DNA from: Luidia sarsii
Taxonomy: Eukaryota > Echinodermata > Asteroidea > Paxillosida > Luidiidae
Direction: 5' to 3'
NCBI GenBank assembly: GCA_949987565.1
Contig: OX465103.1
Coordinates: forward strand, 11,923,145 to 11,987,144
Length of the DNA stretch: 64,000 nt
The notes beneath the pieces were generated by a model. It worked only from the letters and a program-made list of their open reading frames with translations. It had not been told where the DNA came from and did no database searches. Of this stretch, positions 34,476 to 45,125 are shown piece by piece. How positions within the stretch are numbered: the stretch's first letter is position 1; each line of letters begins with the position of its first letter. Both the position numbers and the translations under genes were made by a program.

Positions 34476-37119
34476 CTTTTCTCTCCTCTCTCCCGAATGT
34501 GTGGCCCTGGCTGCTTCAAGTCTACAGGGTATCTTTAGGTGATAATTGGCTGGGGGAGGGAGCCAAAGCAAACACCAGTCTGTAGCCATGTGTCCAGTCA
34601 GAGTACAGTGTTGATGGGGGCTTAGGGAAGACCAAGGAGTTGTTTCTCTGCTCCACGGTGAGACCAAGGGGATGTTTTTGTTCCCCACAATGGACTGTGA
34701 GTTTAGCAAAGCGTCTGTTTTGCCAGACTGAAGTCAGGATGCTTGAGTTGCTGGCCCAAGACTGCAGGACATTGACCTTCATGCTGTATTTCTGCAACTG
34801 CCTGATAGGGGGAGATGTCTGCACCCCCCCCCAGCCAGCCCCAAACAAGCCACTTAACCACATGAAAGGATCAACTAGGATATCAAGATCACAAATCCCC
34901 TCCCACTGCTTCAACCCACCATTCACCCCCCCCCCCACTCAAACACTCCAAAAACCGAATCAACATCAGGAAAACTAATTCAATGAGGGTTCGCCTTTTC
35001 CGATATGCAGTTACATGTAGCGAGCAAAAGTCAGCACGTCGGCCTGTCTTCAACCAACATCCCCTTGAAATATACAGGAATTAATGATTAATTGCCTCTG
35101 ACTGTACTAAAGTATATGGGAGACCACCCACCCACAGCAAGACAGATCCAAAGGTAGAATGCTTCTACACCCAAACAAAGTCTCAGGTTCAAAACCCCGG
35201 TCAAATCAAATTTTCATTCTGCCGTTTCTTCAATTGAAATCACAACACCACAAATAGACCAGACCATTTTGCTATCAAACCAGGACCTTGCCAGTACTGG
35301 AACTTTTTTTCAACCACACTGAAATGAAACAGTGAGCCCTTTTCACTGTCAAACATCCAGTGCATGGGCAAATACAAGTCTAGGAAAAGAAGAATCAAAA
35401 ACACATTTTCGAACAGGGTCCGGCGCTTCGATCCTATCAGGACGCTCGTGAAAGTTCCGAGTAAGATCAAAATGCCAGGCCCTCTACTTATTCAAGATCT
35501 GTACTTGGGTCATTCAGTCGGTAAGCAGATACATTTTTTAGCACTGGTGCATTAACCCAGAGGTCTCAGGTTCAAGTCCCGATCCAGTAAAAGTTTTCTT
35601 TGCCAATTTTTCCAATATCTTTTTTACATGTACAGTATATATCACTTTAAAAAATGTACATACATATATGTTATTCTTTCAAACCTCAGCCTTGGTACAA
35701 GCAGATTTATGACATTATTTATGATACATATTTACCCGTATGATCCCCATTTCTTGGAACATGACTACATACATGTGTATGTAAATGGTTTGCATTCTGA
35801 AGTTCACTGTGCCAACTGCATGAAAGAGGGGACCTCCAACTGTATTCCGGTCAAAAATGATGGGGTGACGTTTATAGTCGGACACACTCATGGAAATAAG
35901 AGGATAAGACTGGCACATATGTAGGCCTACATGTATGTGTGACTGTCATATGAGGTCCTGTAAATAATGTTTAACATTTCATGTGGACGGCTGAATAGAC
36001 TGGACACAGTGGAACGATGGGACAGTAAGTACTACATGCATAACATAGGCTTAGCATCACAGCTCATCACCAAAAAGGGACAGATGTTGGAGAGGCCAAT
36101 GAGGTTTAGTGACAGTGTGTTCAGGCAACTAGTTCTGGGCAAGTCCTTGTCCACATATTATGTAGTAGTAGTGGTATAGCATGAGCAAGGGGGAAGGGAG
36201 CATTGCATCAGCCCTTGCATTGCCAATGGCCGCTAGGACAACAAAAACCATGTGACAAAATTCACAGACCCCCAAAGTTACTACTGCTTGATAAAACAAG
36301 CCATTCAATTTGGAAGAGAGGTCGATGGGAATGGAAACATCCAGCAATCTCCACAACGCTCTGTGGTCCGTTTGCGGGCGCTACCATGACCCATTTAAAA
36401 TACCGTCCTTTTCATTTACTTTGACTGGTGTTGGATTGTGACAGTGAATCCCGGACCTGTTTGGTGGCTGTGAAACCACTGAGCATGTATGTGAACCAAG
36501 GACATCATGTTGACACACGTATGTAGGTATGATTGTGAACGCACAGTATGGGGGCTTGGGTGTAAAGGAGTCAGGATGGAAATGCAACTCGCTCTTTGAA
36601 TTGGACCTGTGTCCATATGTCCATAGGATGGGTTCAGAGCACATACATGTACACATTGCTTGACTAGTATTACCATTGTTGCATGTGTGTGATGGGGGAG
36701 GAGGTTAGCCATATGATATCTTTCAAAAATACCTTTAAAATACACTCACGATTCACTCATTCAAACACGGTAAGGTAAACAGACAGACTTGTTAATATGA
36801 CCCAGAAGACAGGTTTGGGGTTGCCCCACCCCCCCCCCCCCATCCCCACAAATCAGTCTGTTTGTAGCCTGGGAAAGTTTGAAAATACTTGCAAATAAAG
36901 TTTGCAATCCAAACAGTGGACTGAGATATCCATAAGTGGTTTATGAACATGTGAGATGCACGCATGTTAAGTATGTAGAGATGGTTCTATAGGCAAAGTT
37001 ATTATATACTGACTGGATACATGCACTCAGGAAGCTAATGACTATGAGTGAGCAGGGCCGGGTATGCAACCTTACCTTAACCGCACCTCGTGGTGGGTGA
37101 GATGTGGGACCAATGGGGG
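34476..37119. other. gene-free stretch with SINE tails
   Basis: B-box-like GGTTCAAAACCCCGGTC (about 35189-35205) and GGTTCAAGTCCCGATCC (35569-35585) on the plus strand mark two degraded SINE tails, each followed by TTTTC-rich sequence. C-runs occur near 34925 and 36828. I recognise no exons. Confidence 0.4.
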
Positions 37120-37830
37120 AATTGGGATGAGAGGGGCGGGTAGAGGGGAAGGAAATTGGACAGAAGGGGAGAGGGAGGGGATGGGAGAGGGGTGAGGGAG
37201 AGTGCAGATGGAACAGGAGGGGAGGGAAGGGGATAGGTGGGGAAGGGGAGGGGATGGGAGAGGGGTGAAGGAGAGTGGAAGAGATGGAACAGGAGGGGAG
37301 GGAAGGGGATAGGTGGGGAAGGGGAGGGGATGGGAGAGGGGTGAGGGAGAGTGGAAGAGATGGAGCAGGAGGGGAGGGAAGGGGGCCGGAGGGGAGGGGT
37401 TGGGAGAGGGGTGAGGGAGAGTGGAGATGGAACAGCAGGGGAGGGAAGGGGACAGGAGGGGAGAGGGATGGGATGGGAGAGGGGTGAGGGAGAGTGGATG
37501 AGATGGAGCAGGAGGGGAGGGAAGGGGATAGGTGGGGAAGGGGAGGAAAAGTAAGAGGGGTGAGGGAGAGTGGAGGAGATGGAACATGAGGGGAGGAAAA
37601 GGGACAGGTGGGGAAGGGACGGGTGGGGAGGGAAGGAGACAAGAGGGGAGGGAGGAGAGGGGGTGGGTGAGAGAAAGGGGGAGGGGAGGGAAAGCGGATG
37701 GGACATAGGGAAAGGGGAGGGAAGGGATACAGGAGGAGAGGGGACAGGAGGAGGGAAAGGGACAGGAGGGACGGGGGAGGTAGAGGGAAGGTAGAGGGGA
37801 AGGAGAGGGACGGAGAGTTTCAAATTTAAG
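37120..37830. repeat. 76-bp polypurine minisatellite
   Basis: Plus strand almost entirely purine for about 700 bp. GATGGA(A/G)CA recurs at 37207, 37283, 37359, 37426, 37502 and 37578: spacing 76, 76, 67, 76, 76. It lies beyond the 14-bp array on the downstream side of the ERC stop codon. Confidence 0.9.
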
Positions 37831-38002
37831 TTTCTAGCAAAAGCGTTGATGAATATAAAGCAACTCACAAAGGCAGAGGTTTCTGGCAGAGTTACATGTA
37901 TGTAGGAGGGGATGAGGATGACATACATGTAGATTCAGACAGGAAGGGTGGAGGGAGTGCTGGGCAAATGGATTTGCTCACTCAATCTCGACGATTGAAG
38001 AA

Positions 38003-39768
38003 ATGGGGTTGTGGGACTGGGGTTGAGGGCTGGGGTTGTGGGGCTGGGGTTGTGGGGCTGGGGTTGTGGGGCTGGGGTTGTGGGGTTGGGGTTGTGGGGC
38101 TGGGGTTGTGGGGCTGGGGTTGTGGGGCCGGGGTTGTGGGGCCGGGGTTGTGGGGCTGGGGTTGTGGGGCTGGGGTTGTGGGGTTGGGGTTGTGGGGCCG
38201 GGGTTGTGGGGTTGGGGTTGTGGGCTTGGGTTGTTGGGCTGGGGTTGTGGGGCTGGGGTTGTGGGATTGGGGTTGAGGGCTGGGGTTGTGGGGCTGGGGT
38301 TGTGGGGCTGGGGTTGTGGGGCTGGGGTTGTGGGGCCGGGGTTGTGGGGCTGGGGTTGTGGGGCCGGGGTTGTGGGGCCGGGGTTGTGGGGTTGGGGTTG
38401 TGGGGCTGGGGTTGTGGGGCTGGGGTTGTGGGGCTGGGGTTGTGGGGCTGGGGTTGTGGGGCTGGGGTTGTGGGGCTGGGGTTGTGGGATTGGGGTTGAG
38501 GGCTGGGGTTGTGGGGCTGGGGTTGTGGGGCTGGGGTTGTGGGGCTGGGGTTGTGGGGTTGGGGTTGTGGGGCTGGGGTTGTGGGGCTGGGGTTGTGGGG
38601 TTGGGGTTGTGGGGCTGGGGTTGTGGGGCTGGGGTTGTGGGGCTGGGGTTGTGGGGCTGGGGTTGTGGGGCTGGGGTTGTGGGGCCGGGGTTGTGGGGCC
38701 GGGGTTGTGGGGCTGGGGTTGTGGGGCTGGGGTTGTGGGGCTGGGGTTGTGGGGCTGGGGTTGTGGGGCTGGGGTTGTGGGGCTGGGGTTGTGGGATTGG
38801 GGTTGAGGGCTGGGGTTGTGGGGCTGGGGTTGTGGGGCTGGGGTTGTGGGGCTGGGGTTGTGGGGCCGGGGTTGTGGGGTTGGGGTTGTGGGGCTGGGGT
38901 TGTGGGGCTGGGGTTGTGGGGCTGGGGTTGTGGGGCTGGGGTTGTGGGGCTGGGGTTGTGGGATTGGGGTTGAGGGCTGGGGTTGTGGGGCTGGGGTTGT
39001 GGGGCTGGGGTTGTGGGGCTGGGGTTGTGGGGTTGGGGTTGTGGGGCTGGGGTTGTGGGGCTGGGGTTGTGGGGCTGGGGTTGTGGGGCTGGGGTTGTGG
39101 GGCTGGGGTTGTGGGGCCGGGGTTGTGGGGCCGGGGTTGTGGGGTTGGGGTTGTGGGGCTGGGGTTGTGGGGCTGGGGTTGTGGGGCTGGGGTTGTGGGG
39201 CTGGGGTTGTGGGGCTGGGGTTGTGGGATTGGGGTTGAGGGCTGGGGTTGTGGGGCTGGGGTTGTGGGGCTGGGGTTGTGGGGCTGGGGTTGTGGGGCCG
39301 GGGTTGTGGGGTTGGGGTTGTGGGGCTGGGGTTGTGGGGCTGGGGTTGTGGGGCTGGGGTTGTGGGGCTGGGGTTGTGGGGCTGGGGTTGTGGGATTGGG
39401 GTTGAGGGCTGGGGTTGTGGGGCTGGGGTTGTGGGGCTGGGGTTGTGGGGCTGGGGTTGTGGGGTTGGGGTTGTGGGGCTGGGGTTGTGGGGTTGGGGTT
39501 GTGGGGCTGGGGTTGTGGGGCTGGGGTTGTGGGGCTGGGGTTGTGGGGTTGGGGTTGTGGGGCCGGGGTTGTGGGGTTGGGGTTGTGGGCTTGGGTTGTT
39601 GGGCTGGGGTTGTGGGGCTGAGGTTGTGGGGTTGGGGTTGTGGAGCCGGGGTTGTAGGGCTGGGATTGTTGGGCTGTGGTTGTGGGGCTGGGGTTGTGGG
39701 GTTGGGGTTGTGGAGCTGGGGTTGGGGTGTGGGGGCTAGGGTTGTGGGGCTGGGGTTGGGCTGGGTTA
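38003..39768. repeat. 14-bp G-rich minisatellite with higher-order structure
   Basis: About 125 units of GTTGTGGGGCTGGG with C/T variants. A 13-bp variant containing GGTTGAGGGC occurs at 38021, 38271, 38494, 38801, 38968, 39233 and 39400. The pair of spacings 167 and 265 repeats, implying a 432-bp duplicated block (about 38801-39232 and 39233-39664). As 14 is not a multiple of 3 and the unit lacks stops, all three plus frames stay open, giving spurious proteins of up to 500-600 residues on both strands. The right end is 65 bp downstream of the ERC stop codon, so the ERC transcript probably contains it in C-rich form. Confidence 0.97.
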
Positions 39769-39832
39769 GCCAATGTTATTCACCTGTGTCAGTAGCTAAG
39801 CCAGGCTCTGTGATGTTAGGGGGAGCAAGCAT

Positions 39833-39859
39833 CTAGGCCCATATCCCGTCTTCTTCATC
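39833..39859 (-). CDS. ERC: ELKS/CAST/ERC protein, last coding exon (ends GIWA)
   Basis: The minus strand reads a strong 3' splice site (CTCTTTTGCCCCACAG) and then codes DEEDGIWA followed by TAG (39835-39833). The vertebrate ERC/ELKS C-terminus is the nearly identical DEEEGIWA-type tail, whose last residues bind the PDZ domain of RIM at the presynaptic active zone. The exon starts in phase 0, matching the phase-0 end of the exon at 43457-43377, whose last residues SPEQ correspond to SPDQ in the family. Intron length is 3517 bp. The 3' UTR continues to lower coordinates, but I could not place a polyadenylation site. Eight residues is short, but the splice site, phase, stop codon and family-specific tail all agree. 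Confidence 0.85.
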   Translation of the reverse strand, partial: DEEDGIWA

Positions 39860-39894
39860 CTGTGGGGCAAAAGAGGGTTAGAGCATTAGAGCAA

Positions 39895-40115
39895 TTAAGA
39901 GATAAAGAGAAGAGAGAGGAAAGAGGAGAGATGATAGAGGAGAGGAGAGAGGAGAGAGGAGAGAGAAGAGAGGAGAGAGGAGAGAGGAGAGAGGAGAGAG
40001 GAGAGAGGAGAGGGAGAGATAGTGAGTGACAGAAAGAGGAGAGATAGAGAGTGACAGAGAGAGGAGAGGTAGAGAGTGACAGAGAGAGGAGAGAGATAGA
40101 TTGGCAGATAGAGAC
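39895..40115. repeat. GAGAG-rich array next to the ERC 3' splice site
   Basis: Degenerate GAGAGGA/GACAGAGAG units. On the coding (minus) strand this is a CT-rich tract ending about 35 bp upstream of the last ERC exon. Confidence 0.95.
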
Positions 40116-41703
40116 AGAGAGATATGCTGGGACCTGCTGCTGTCCACTCACAGTCAATGCAGCAAGATATTTGACATTTTTTCACCAAAGAATTGCACGG
40201 CAAGTTACATTCACAGCAAACTATGTCATCCTACGCAGGCTTCCTGTGGACTGTCAGCTGCTAGAAAGATGGAACCCTCTGGCAGAGAAGGGAGGCATAT
40301 GTACAAAACGTGTGTTTGCAATCAAAGCAGCCAGCGTGTATCCATCTCCATATAAACCACAGACCATCAATATTGCGGATCAGGGTGTGGACTTGACTAT
40401 TCATCCGAGGATGAAAGGCTTCCGTGACCCCTGACATATCACTGGATGTCATGTCAGGGATTTTTCCCAGTGACCACCGAGGGAATAGCAGGAGTTAAAC
40501 TCACCCCACACAAGAAAAAAGGGACTATTGGGGAGGATATTGTTTCTAGCCAAGTCCAGAAAGCATGATGGATAACCCCAGATGTTGGCTATGGAATTTT
40601 TTTCCGGTTTATTTTGAGAAAGTTGATACTTTAAGACCGTCAAGATGTCTGCTTAAAGTACAGTAGTTTGTGTCTCGCGAAATCCTCCGACTCCAAGGCT
40701 GTCTGTGAGGGTGGGGTCCAACAAACCAATCCCTCAGACTATGGGTGAAAGATGCCATCTTGAAAATAAGATCCCCTACGACATGCAAGATGTAAAAAAG
40801 AAAAGAAAAAAAGGAAATCCCGCTGAATTTGGCCTGCGGTTTGTGGTGTGTATTGAGCGGCGTTAACTTGGTGGGTGTTTGGCAGAGATTTTGGTGATGG
40901 CGTTGTTTGTGTTTGGTGCCTGGGTATGTCTTGGTGTCAATGTCTGTGTCAGTGTCATTGTCAGTGTCACTGTCTGTGTCATTGTCAGTGTCACTGTCTG
41001 TGTGTTTGGTGTGAGGTGTTTAAAGTCAGATTGTCAGGTCTTGATGTAAGTTTTGAACAAAGTTGGTGTTACTGTTGAGACGGTTCTTGGTGTTGGTGTT
41101 TGCATTATTGCGGGTCTCCATATTTGTTTCAGTTGCTTGTTGGTGGATTGGACAGTATCTGAGTGCTTGATGCTTCTCAGATTTACCAGCCACGAGCTCA
41201 GCTGGGCAAGCAATGAAACTGTAATGTAGCAATGATGCTTTCCCCCTCTCTCTCCCCTCTCCCTTAGGGCACTGTGGCTATCCACCTCTCTCTCCCTCTC
41301 GTCCCTCCTGGGGCTAGTTCTGTGGTCCTCGACAGTCAGTCCAAAGAGAACCGGAAGCCCACTGCCTCTGGTGCAATACACATGTGCTCTACAATACAGA
41401 TGTAGCATGTGCACACAAAGATGGGACGGGCCGACGGTGTTAGTCAGTTTCATGTAGCTGGAAGCTCAATTGGGTGGGGGGGGGGGGATGAATGTCACAG
41501 AACTGCCTAGGCATCCACGCATTCTTGTGGTCACAAACCCTGCCTTACAGAATGAGATTGCAAGTGCTGAATAATAACTTAATGTCGATGCTCTGGGCAA
41601 ACAATGACCGTGAAGTCAAAAGCAAAACAATAGTGCAAGAAGGCCTGGCTATCCAATTTTTTAGATTTTTCTTTTTTTTAACAAAGGAAGACTCACGTGC
41701 AGC
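40116..41703. other. intronic, gene-free
   Basis: A short TGTCAGTGTCACTGTC-type tandem lies at about 40935-41005. Nothing else recognisable. Confidence 0.45.
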
Positions 41704-42112
41704 TCAAAGCCGGCGCACACGAGAGCTATCTGCTGAGCAAAAATTATCTCGAGGTCGTTAGCTCAGCACGTAGCTCACCGTGTGCGCTGAACTTTTGGTG
41801 AGATTTCTGCCTCAAGAGGCCGTGAGACCAATATCTATCCCGTTTGATTTTGATCGCCTCTCGTGGATGAAAACTCATCGTGTGCGGCGACTTGAGCTAC
41901 GTGCTGAGCAAAAAACAGCAACTGGCCAATGAAAGCGCACGCACTATTCACGTGGTTGCCAAAATCAAACAGGATAGATATTGGTCTCACGGCCTCCAGG
42001 CAGAAATCTCACCAAAAGTTCAGTGCACACGGTGAGCTAAGTGCTGAGCTAACGACCTCGAGAGACTTTTTACTCAGCAGATACCGGGTAGCTCTCGTGT
42101 GCGGCGACCTTT
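41704..42112. mobile_element. foldback element with about 145-bp inverted arms
   Basis: The left arm (about 41711-41855) and right arm (about 41960-42105) are inverted copies. The outer ends read CGGCGCACACGAGAGCTA and its inverse TAGCTCTCGTGTGCGGCG; inner arm segments include GAGACCAATATCTATCC against GGATAGATATTGGTCTC. The loop is about 105 bp and has no coding capacity. It lies within an ERC intron. Confidence 0.85.
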
Positions 42113-42959
42113 AGGCAGAGTGCCATGCTTAGGCAACCTATGAAATTGGACCCTGGCTTGACATAAGCAGTGATCGGGGCACTGGTCTGGCCAAACTATG
42201 GACATCTGTTTGCCAATAGCAAGGCACAGTTAGGGCTCTATAGAGAGGGCAAGACCCTTGAGAGGGACGGGCAGACATAAATCTGTAAATCCGCAGTAAA
42301 TCATGCATTTTGGTATGGCAGAGGTTTACACAGGATCTGGGTGCAGTCGCTGGGAGGACCATTGGGCTGCACACGTGTGTGTACAATAGGCCTACTAGGT
42401 GTAACAATGCCTGCAGCAGTGTCCCCAAACAGGTGACAGCCACACTGCACAAGTAGTGACCATGGTCAACAGGGCCAGTTCCAGGAACCTGACCTTTACA
42501 GAGGTCATGAGTCAAATAGATAATAAAGAATCAAGGTACATGCACATGTAGTTGGTCAGGATTAGGCCTAAATATGTCTGGATAATTTTCTTCTTTTTTT
42601 GGGGGGGGGGGGATTGGAAAGGACAGAATTTACATACATTGTATCGCCCTTTATTTCTTCTTTGGCCGGAATGTGGAAGTTGAATCTCAATACAAATGTA
42701 CACACACCATTCCAAGAGGCCTGGCCGCTTGCCGCGTTGGACAGTGGCCGCAATATCGAAACTTGCGACCATTCAAACCCATGCAATGATGATCGGGACC
42801 AAGTACAGCTGGCTATTATTGACCAGAGGCCGCTTTATAGAGGTGGCCGGGTAAGCAGGTTTGACTGTACCGTAGTTTAGTGGGAACTTGGATGGCCATG
42901 GGCCAATTTCATATACCGGTATACCGGTAACTGTTGAACTTGAAGCACAAAAAAAACGA
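42113..42959. other. intronic, gene-free
   Basis: A G-run at 42601-42612; no recognisable exon. Confidence 0.45.
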
Positions 42960-43035
42960 TTAACCACTTTGAGCAAGGACCTCCCAATTCGGAGCGCTGG
43001 TGGTGCTGCTATATGCCGGGCCCTCCAAATCCGGA
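42960..43035 (-). repeat. piggyBac-type terminus with TTAA
   Basis: TTAACCACTT at the edge, then CCAATTCGGAG, GCTGGTGGTG and GCCGGGCCCTCCAAAT. It aligns as the inverse of 48062-48143, which ends AAGTGGTTAA. It shares TTAACCACTT with the full piggyBac element at 460-3336. Confidence 0.7.
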
Positions 43036-43044
43036 CAGCACAAT

Positions 43045-43108
43045 TGTCCAAGATTTAATCAAAGAATCAAAGATTTAATCAAAGAATCAAAGAATTAATC
43101 AAAGAATC
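43045..43108. repeat. short tandem AATCAAAGA(A/T)T
   Basis: About five units based on AGAATCAAAGATTTAATCAA. Confidence 0.85.
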
Positions 43109-43376
43109 TTTGTTGCGTGACAAAAGCCGCACAGACGTCCGATTGTGCCAGATTTGAATCGCTTGCACACATGTCCTCTTGTTGATTTTATTTCACAGGT
43201 ATTTATTGTCCCCGATTGTTAAGCGAGCTTTGAAAACAAAGTCAAGCGAATCAGTGAAAAACTTACAGGGGACTTTCGAACTTTGCCATTTTTCAATTCT
43301 TATTTTTGGTTCAAATGGTACATTATTCAAGTGTGGCATTCACGGGGCAAAATTGTACTTTATCTATCCCACTTAC

Positions 43377-43457
43377 CTGCTCAGGACTAATTGGGGACTG
43401 TTCCAGGGCTGAGGCACCCTCGATATCATTGTGGATGAACTTGATGCGACGCTGCGT
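43377..43457 (-). CDS. ERC: ELKS/CAST/ERC protein, penultimate coding exon
   Basis: Exon of 81 bp (27 codons, phase 0 at both ends). The minus strand shows CTGTCTTCTCCAG before the first codon and CAG|GTAAGT after the last. It encodes a segment beginning TQRRIKFIHND and ending SPISPEQ. This corresponds to the ERC segment that begins TQNRMKLMADNY and ends SPDQ just before the GIWA tail. The His-rich or Ser-rich linker seen in many homologues is shortened here. The upstream exon (58993-58849) also ends in phase 0, so all three exons join in frame. This region follows the long coiled coil and is thought to be a flexible link to the PDZ-binding tail. Confidence 0.8.
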
Positions 43458-43750
43458 CTGGAGAAGACAGAGTTAAGTAACCACGAAGAAATTAACACAG
43501 TTACTCAATGAAATGAGAAAGGAACCACTCATAAGTACAAAATTAATCATTACCAATGATCGAGCGATTATTATTCCTTTGAAATATACAGCAGTTAATG
43601 GTTATAAATGGTTTTATCTGGCTTCCCCATCCCAGCAGATACATGTACTGTAGGTGACTACATGTACATGTACTGTAGGAAGGGCCTCTACCAATGGGCT
43701 GGATAGCTGAGGTGATAGAGCACTGGTAAACACCGAGGCCAGCACTGAAG
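43458..43750 (+). repeat. intronic stretch with SINE remnant
   Basis: GGGCTGGATAGCTGAGGTGATAGAGCACTGG at about 43697-43727 is an A-box half of the tRNA-like SINE head. Confidence 0.5.
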
Positions 43751-43899
43751 TCAATTTCACCAAACCCATCGTAACTTACGATCAATTGCAAGGCGATAAG
43801 CGATGCACAGAAACCATACGGTATGTCACAAGTAATGATGGGTTATCTATCGTAAGTGGAGTTACGATGCACCACGAGGCTTTGGGAAATCCACTCCTG
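43751..43899 (-). repeat. GGATTTCACAAAGCC-family element, copy 4
   Basis: Contains TTTCACCAAACCCATCGTAAC and, at the far end, GGCTTTGGGAAATCCACTCC. Internal arms around TTACGATC and GATGGGTTATCTATCGTAAG are inverted. Same orientation as copy 2. Confidence 0.7.
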
Positions 43900-43963
43900 G
43901 TTCCAAATTCTTGTCCCATCAACTGATCTTTTAAATCTAAGAACTGAAGAGTACGAACTGAAA

Positions 43964-44055
43964 AGGCATTGGGCAAAGCACTGGACATTCTGTGCTTATT
44001 ACATAGAGCAGGGCAAACACTCATTGAATTACATTCATCTTGATGCAAACGTATG
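43964..44055 (+). repeat. dispersed repeat shared with 12597-12689
   Basis: GGGCAAAGCACTGGACATTC and CTCATTGAATTACATTCATC align with the copy at 12.6 kb. Confidence 0.65.
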
Positions 44056-44464
44056 AGTTTAGTATGGGCGGCTGCCCTGAAGTACACGGATCATAGAGGA
44101 CCTAACGTGGAACAACCACAACTCCACCGTTTCCACGTCAGGAGGAATTCGGCCGGTTCCCGAGGTGAAAAGAATCTAACACTAGATGTCAATGTGACCG
44201 ACTGGCCCCCTTGCAAAAAAAACAAAAAAAACCAGCTTGTAACTGTAAGGAATGTGGTCTTGACTTCCAAAATTGAAATCAATGTCATTCTCTCAGTCTT
44301 TCACTTTGGCTTTTGTATTTCTTTAGTTGGCTGTTGTGTTCCAGTCGCCCCACTGATGTGCCAGGAAAATCAATGATCAAATCTACAGTGTACCGATAAA
44401 TACTTGAAAGGGTAACCCTGCTGGTTCGTCGGTGATCGTTTTCACTAAAATACACCTAACTCGG
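44056..44464. other. intronic, gene-free
   Basis: Nothing recognisable. Confidence 0.45.
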
Positions 44465-45125
44465 TGTTGAGGTAATGGATATGGATATGCACATGTACAT
44501 GTACATACTGTAGTATTTGGGAAACAAACTTCTTCTCCATTGTAAGAATCCTGCCATGATTGATTTCCCAGGGGAAACAGTCTGAAAAGCAATGTTTTCC
44601 CCCTGCAACATCAGTACTTTCAATTTTGCAATTTGAATGACTGAAAACTTTTGAATAACAAAGAAGATTCCGTACAGCCTCCATGGTACAGCAAAGTACA
44701 GGTGTACATGTACAGGTACAGGTACATGTACATTGCTCAGGTATCTGTGAATGGCTCTACCTCTTCTAAGGGCATACTGTACACAGTCGTAACAATCTGG
44801 GGGTTCAAGCAGTGTCTGGGTTGATTTTGAGAAATAGTCAACTACCGGTACATGTACATGTGTGCTTTGCACACCTGCTCCTAAATAAACTGTGTCTAGT
44901 GCATGATGTACATGTACCGTACACAAAGTACATGTACATGCACATGGAGCACAATCATGTAGGCCTACATGTGCATGTACCTGCATGTAATTACTGTACA
45001 TGTAATTATCATGTACGGGACTAGTAACTTCAAGTACAGGTCTGTACATGTACATGTACAGGTACATGTAGGTACACAATGTACATGTACACAAATGCAC
45101 ATGAGATGCGCCAACATACCGGTAC
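44465..45125. repeat. clustered ACATGTAC self-complementary repeats
   Basis: Many blocks of (TACATG)n and GTACATGTACATGTAC interspersed with unique sequence. The unit is its own reverse complement, so frames on both strands show Met/Tyr/Cys/His/Val-rich artefacts. Confidence 0.9.

Larger units (their letters stand above)
39860..43376 (-). other. ERC intron between the last two coding exons
   Basis: The intron starts GTAAGT at 43376-43371 and ends CCACAG at 39865-39860. Its 3' part is CT-rich on the coding strand (the GA array at 39895-40115). The interior holds a foldback element and a piggyBac-like end. No other conserved coding block was seen. Confidence 0.8.

Noticed and set aside
37935..39773. 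612-codon minus-strand frame rich in Pro, His, Gln and Asn
   Set aside because: It is the reading of the 14-bp minisatellite. Stops are absent in every frame, it is not in frame with ERC, and an in-frame stop follows the ERC TAG within about 20 codons, so readthrough would not reach it.
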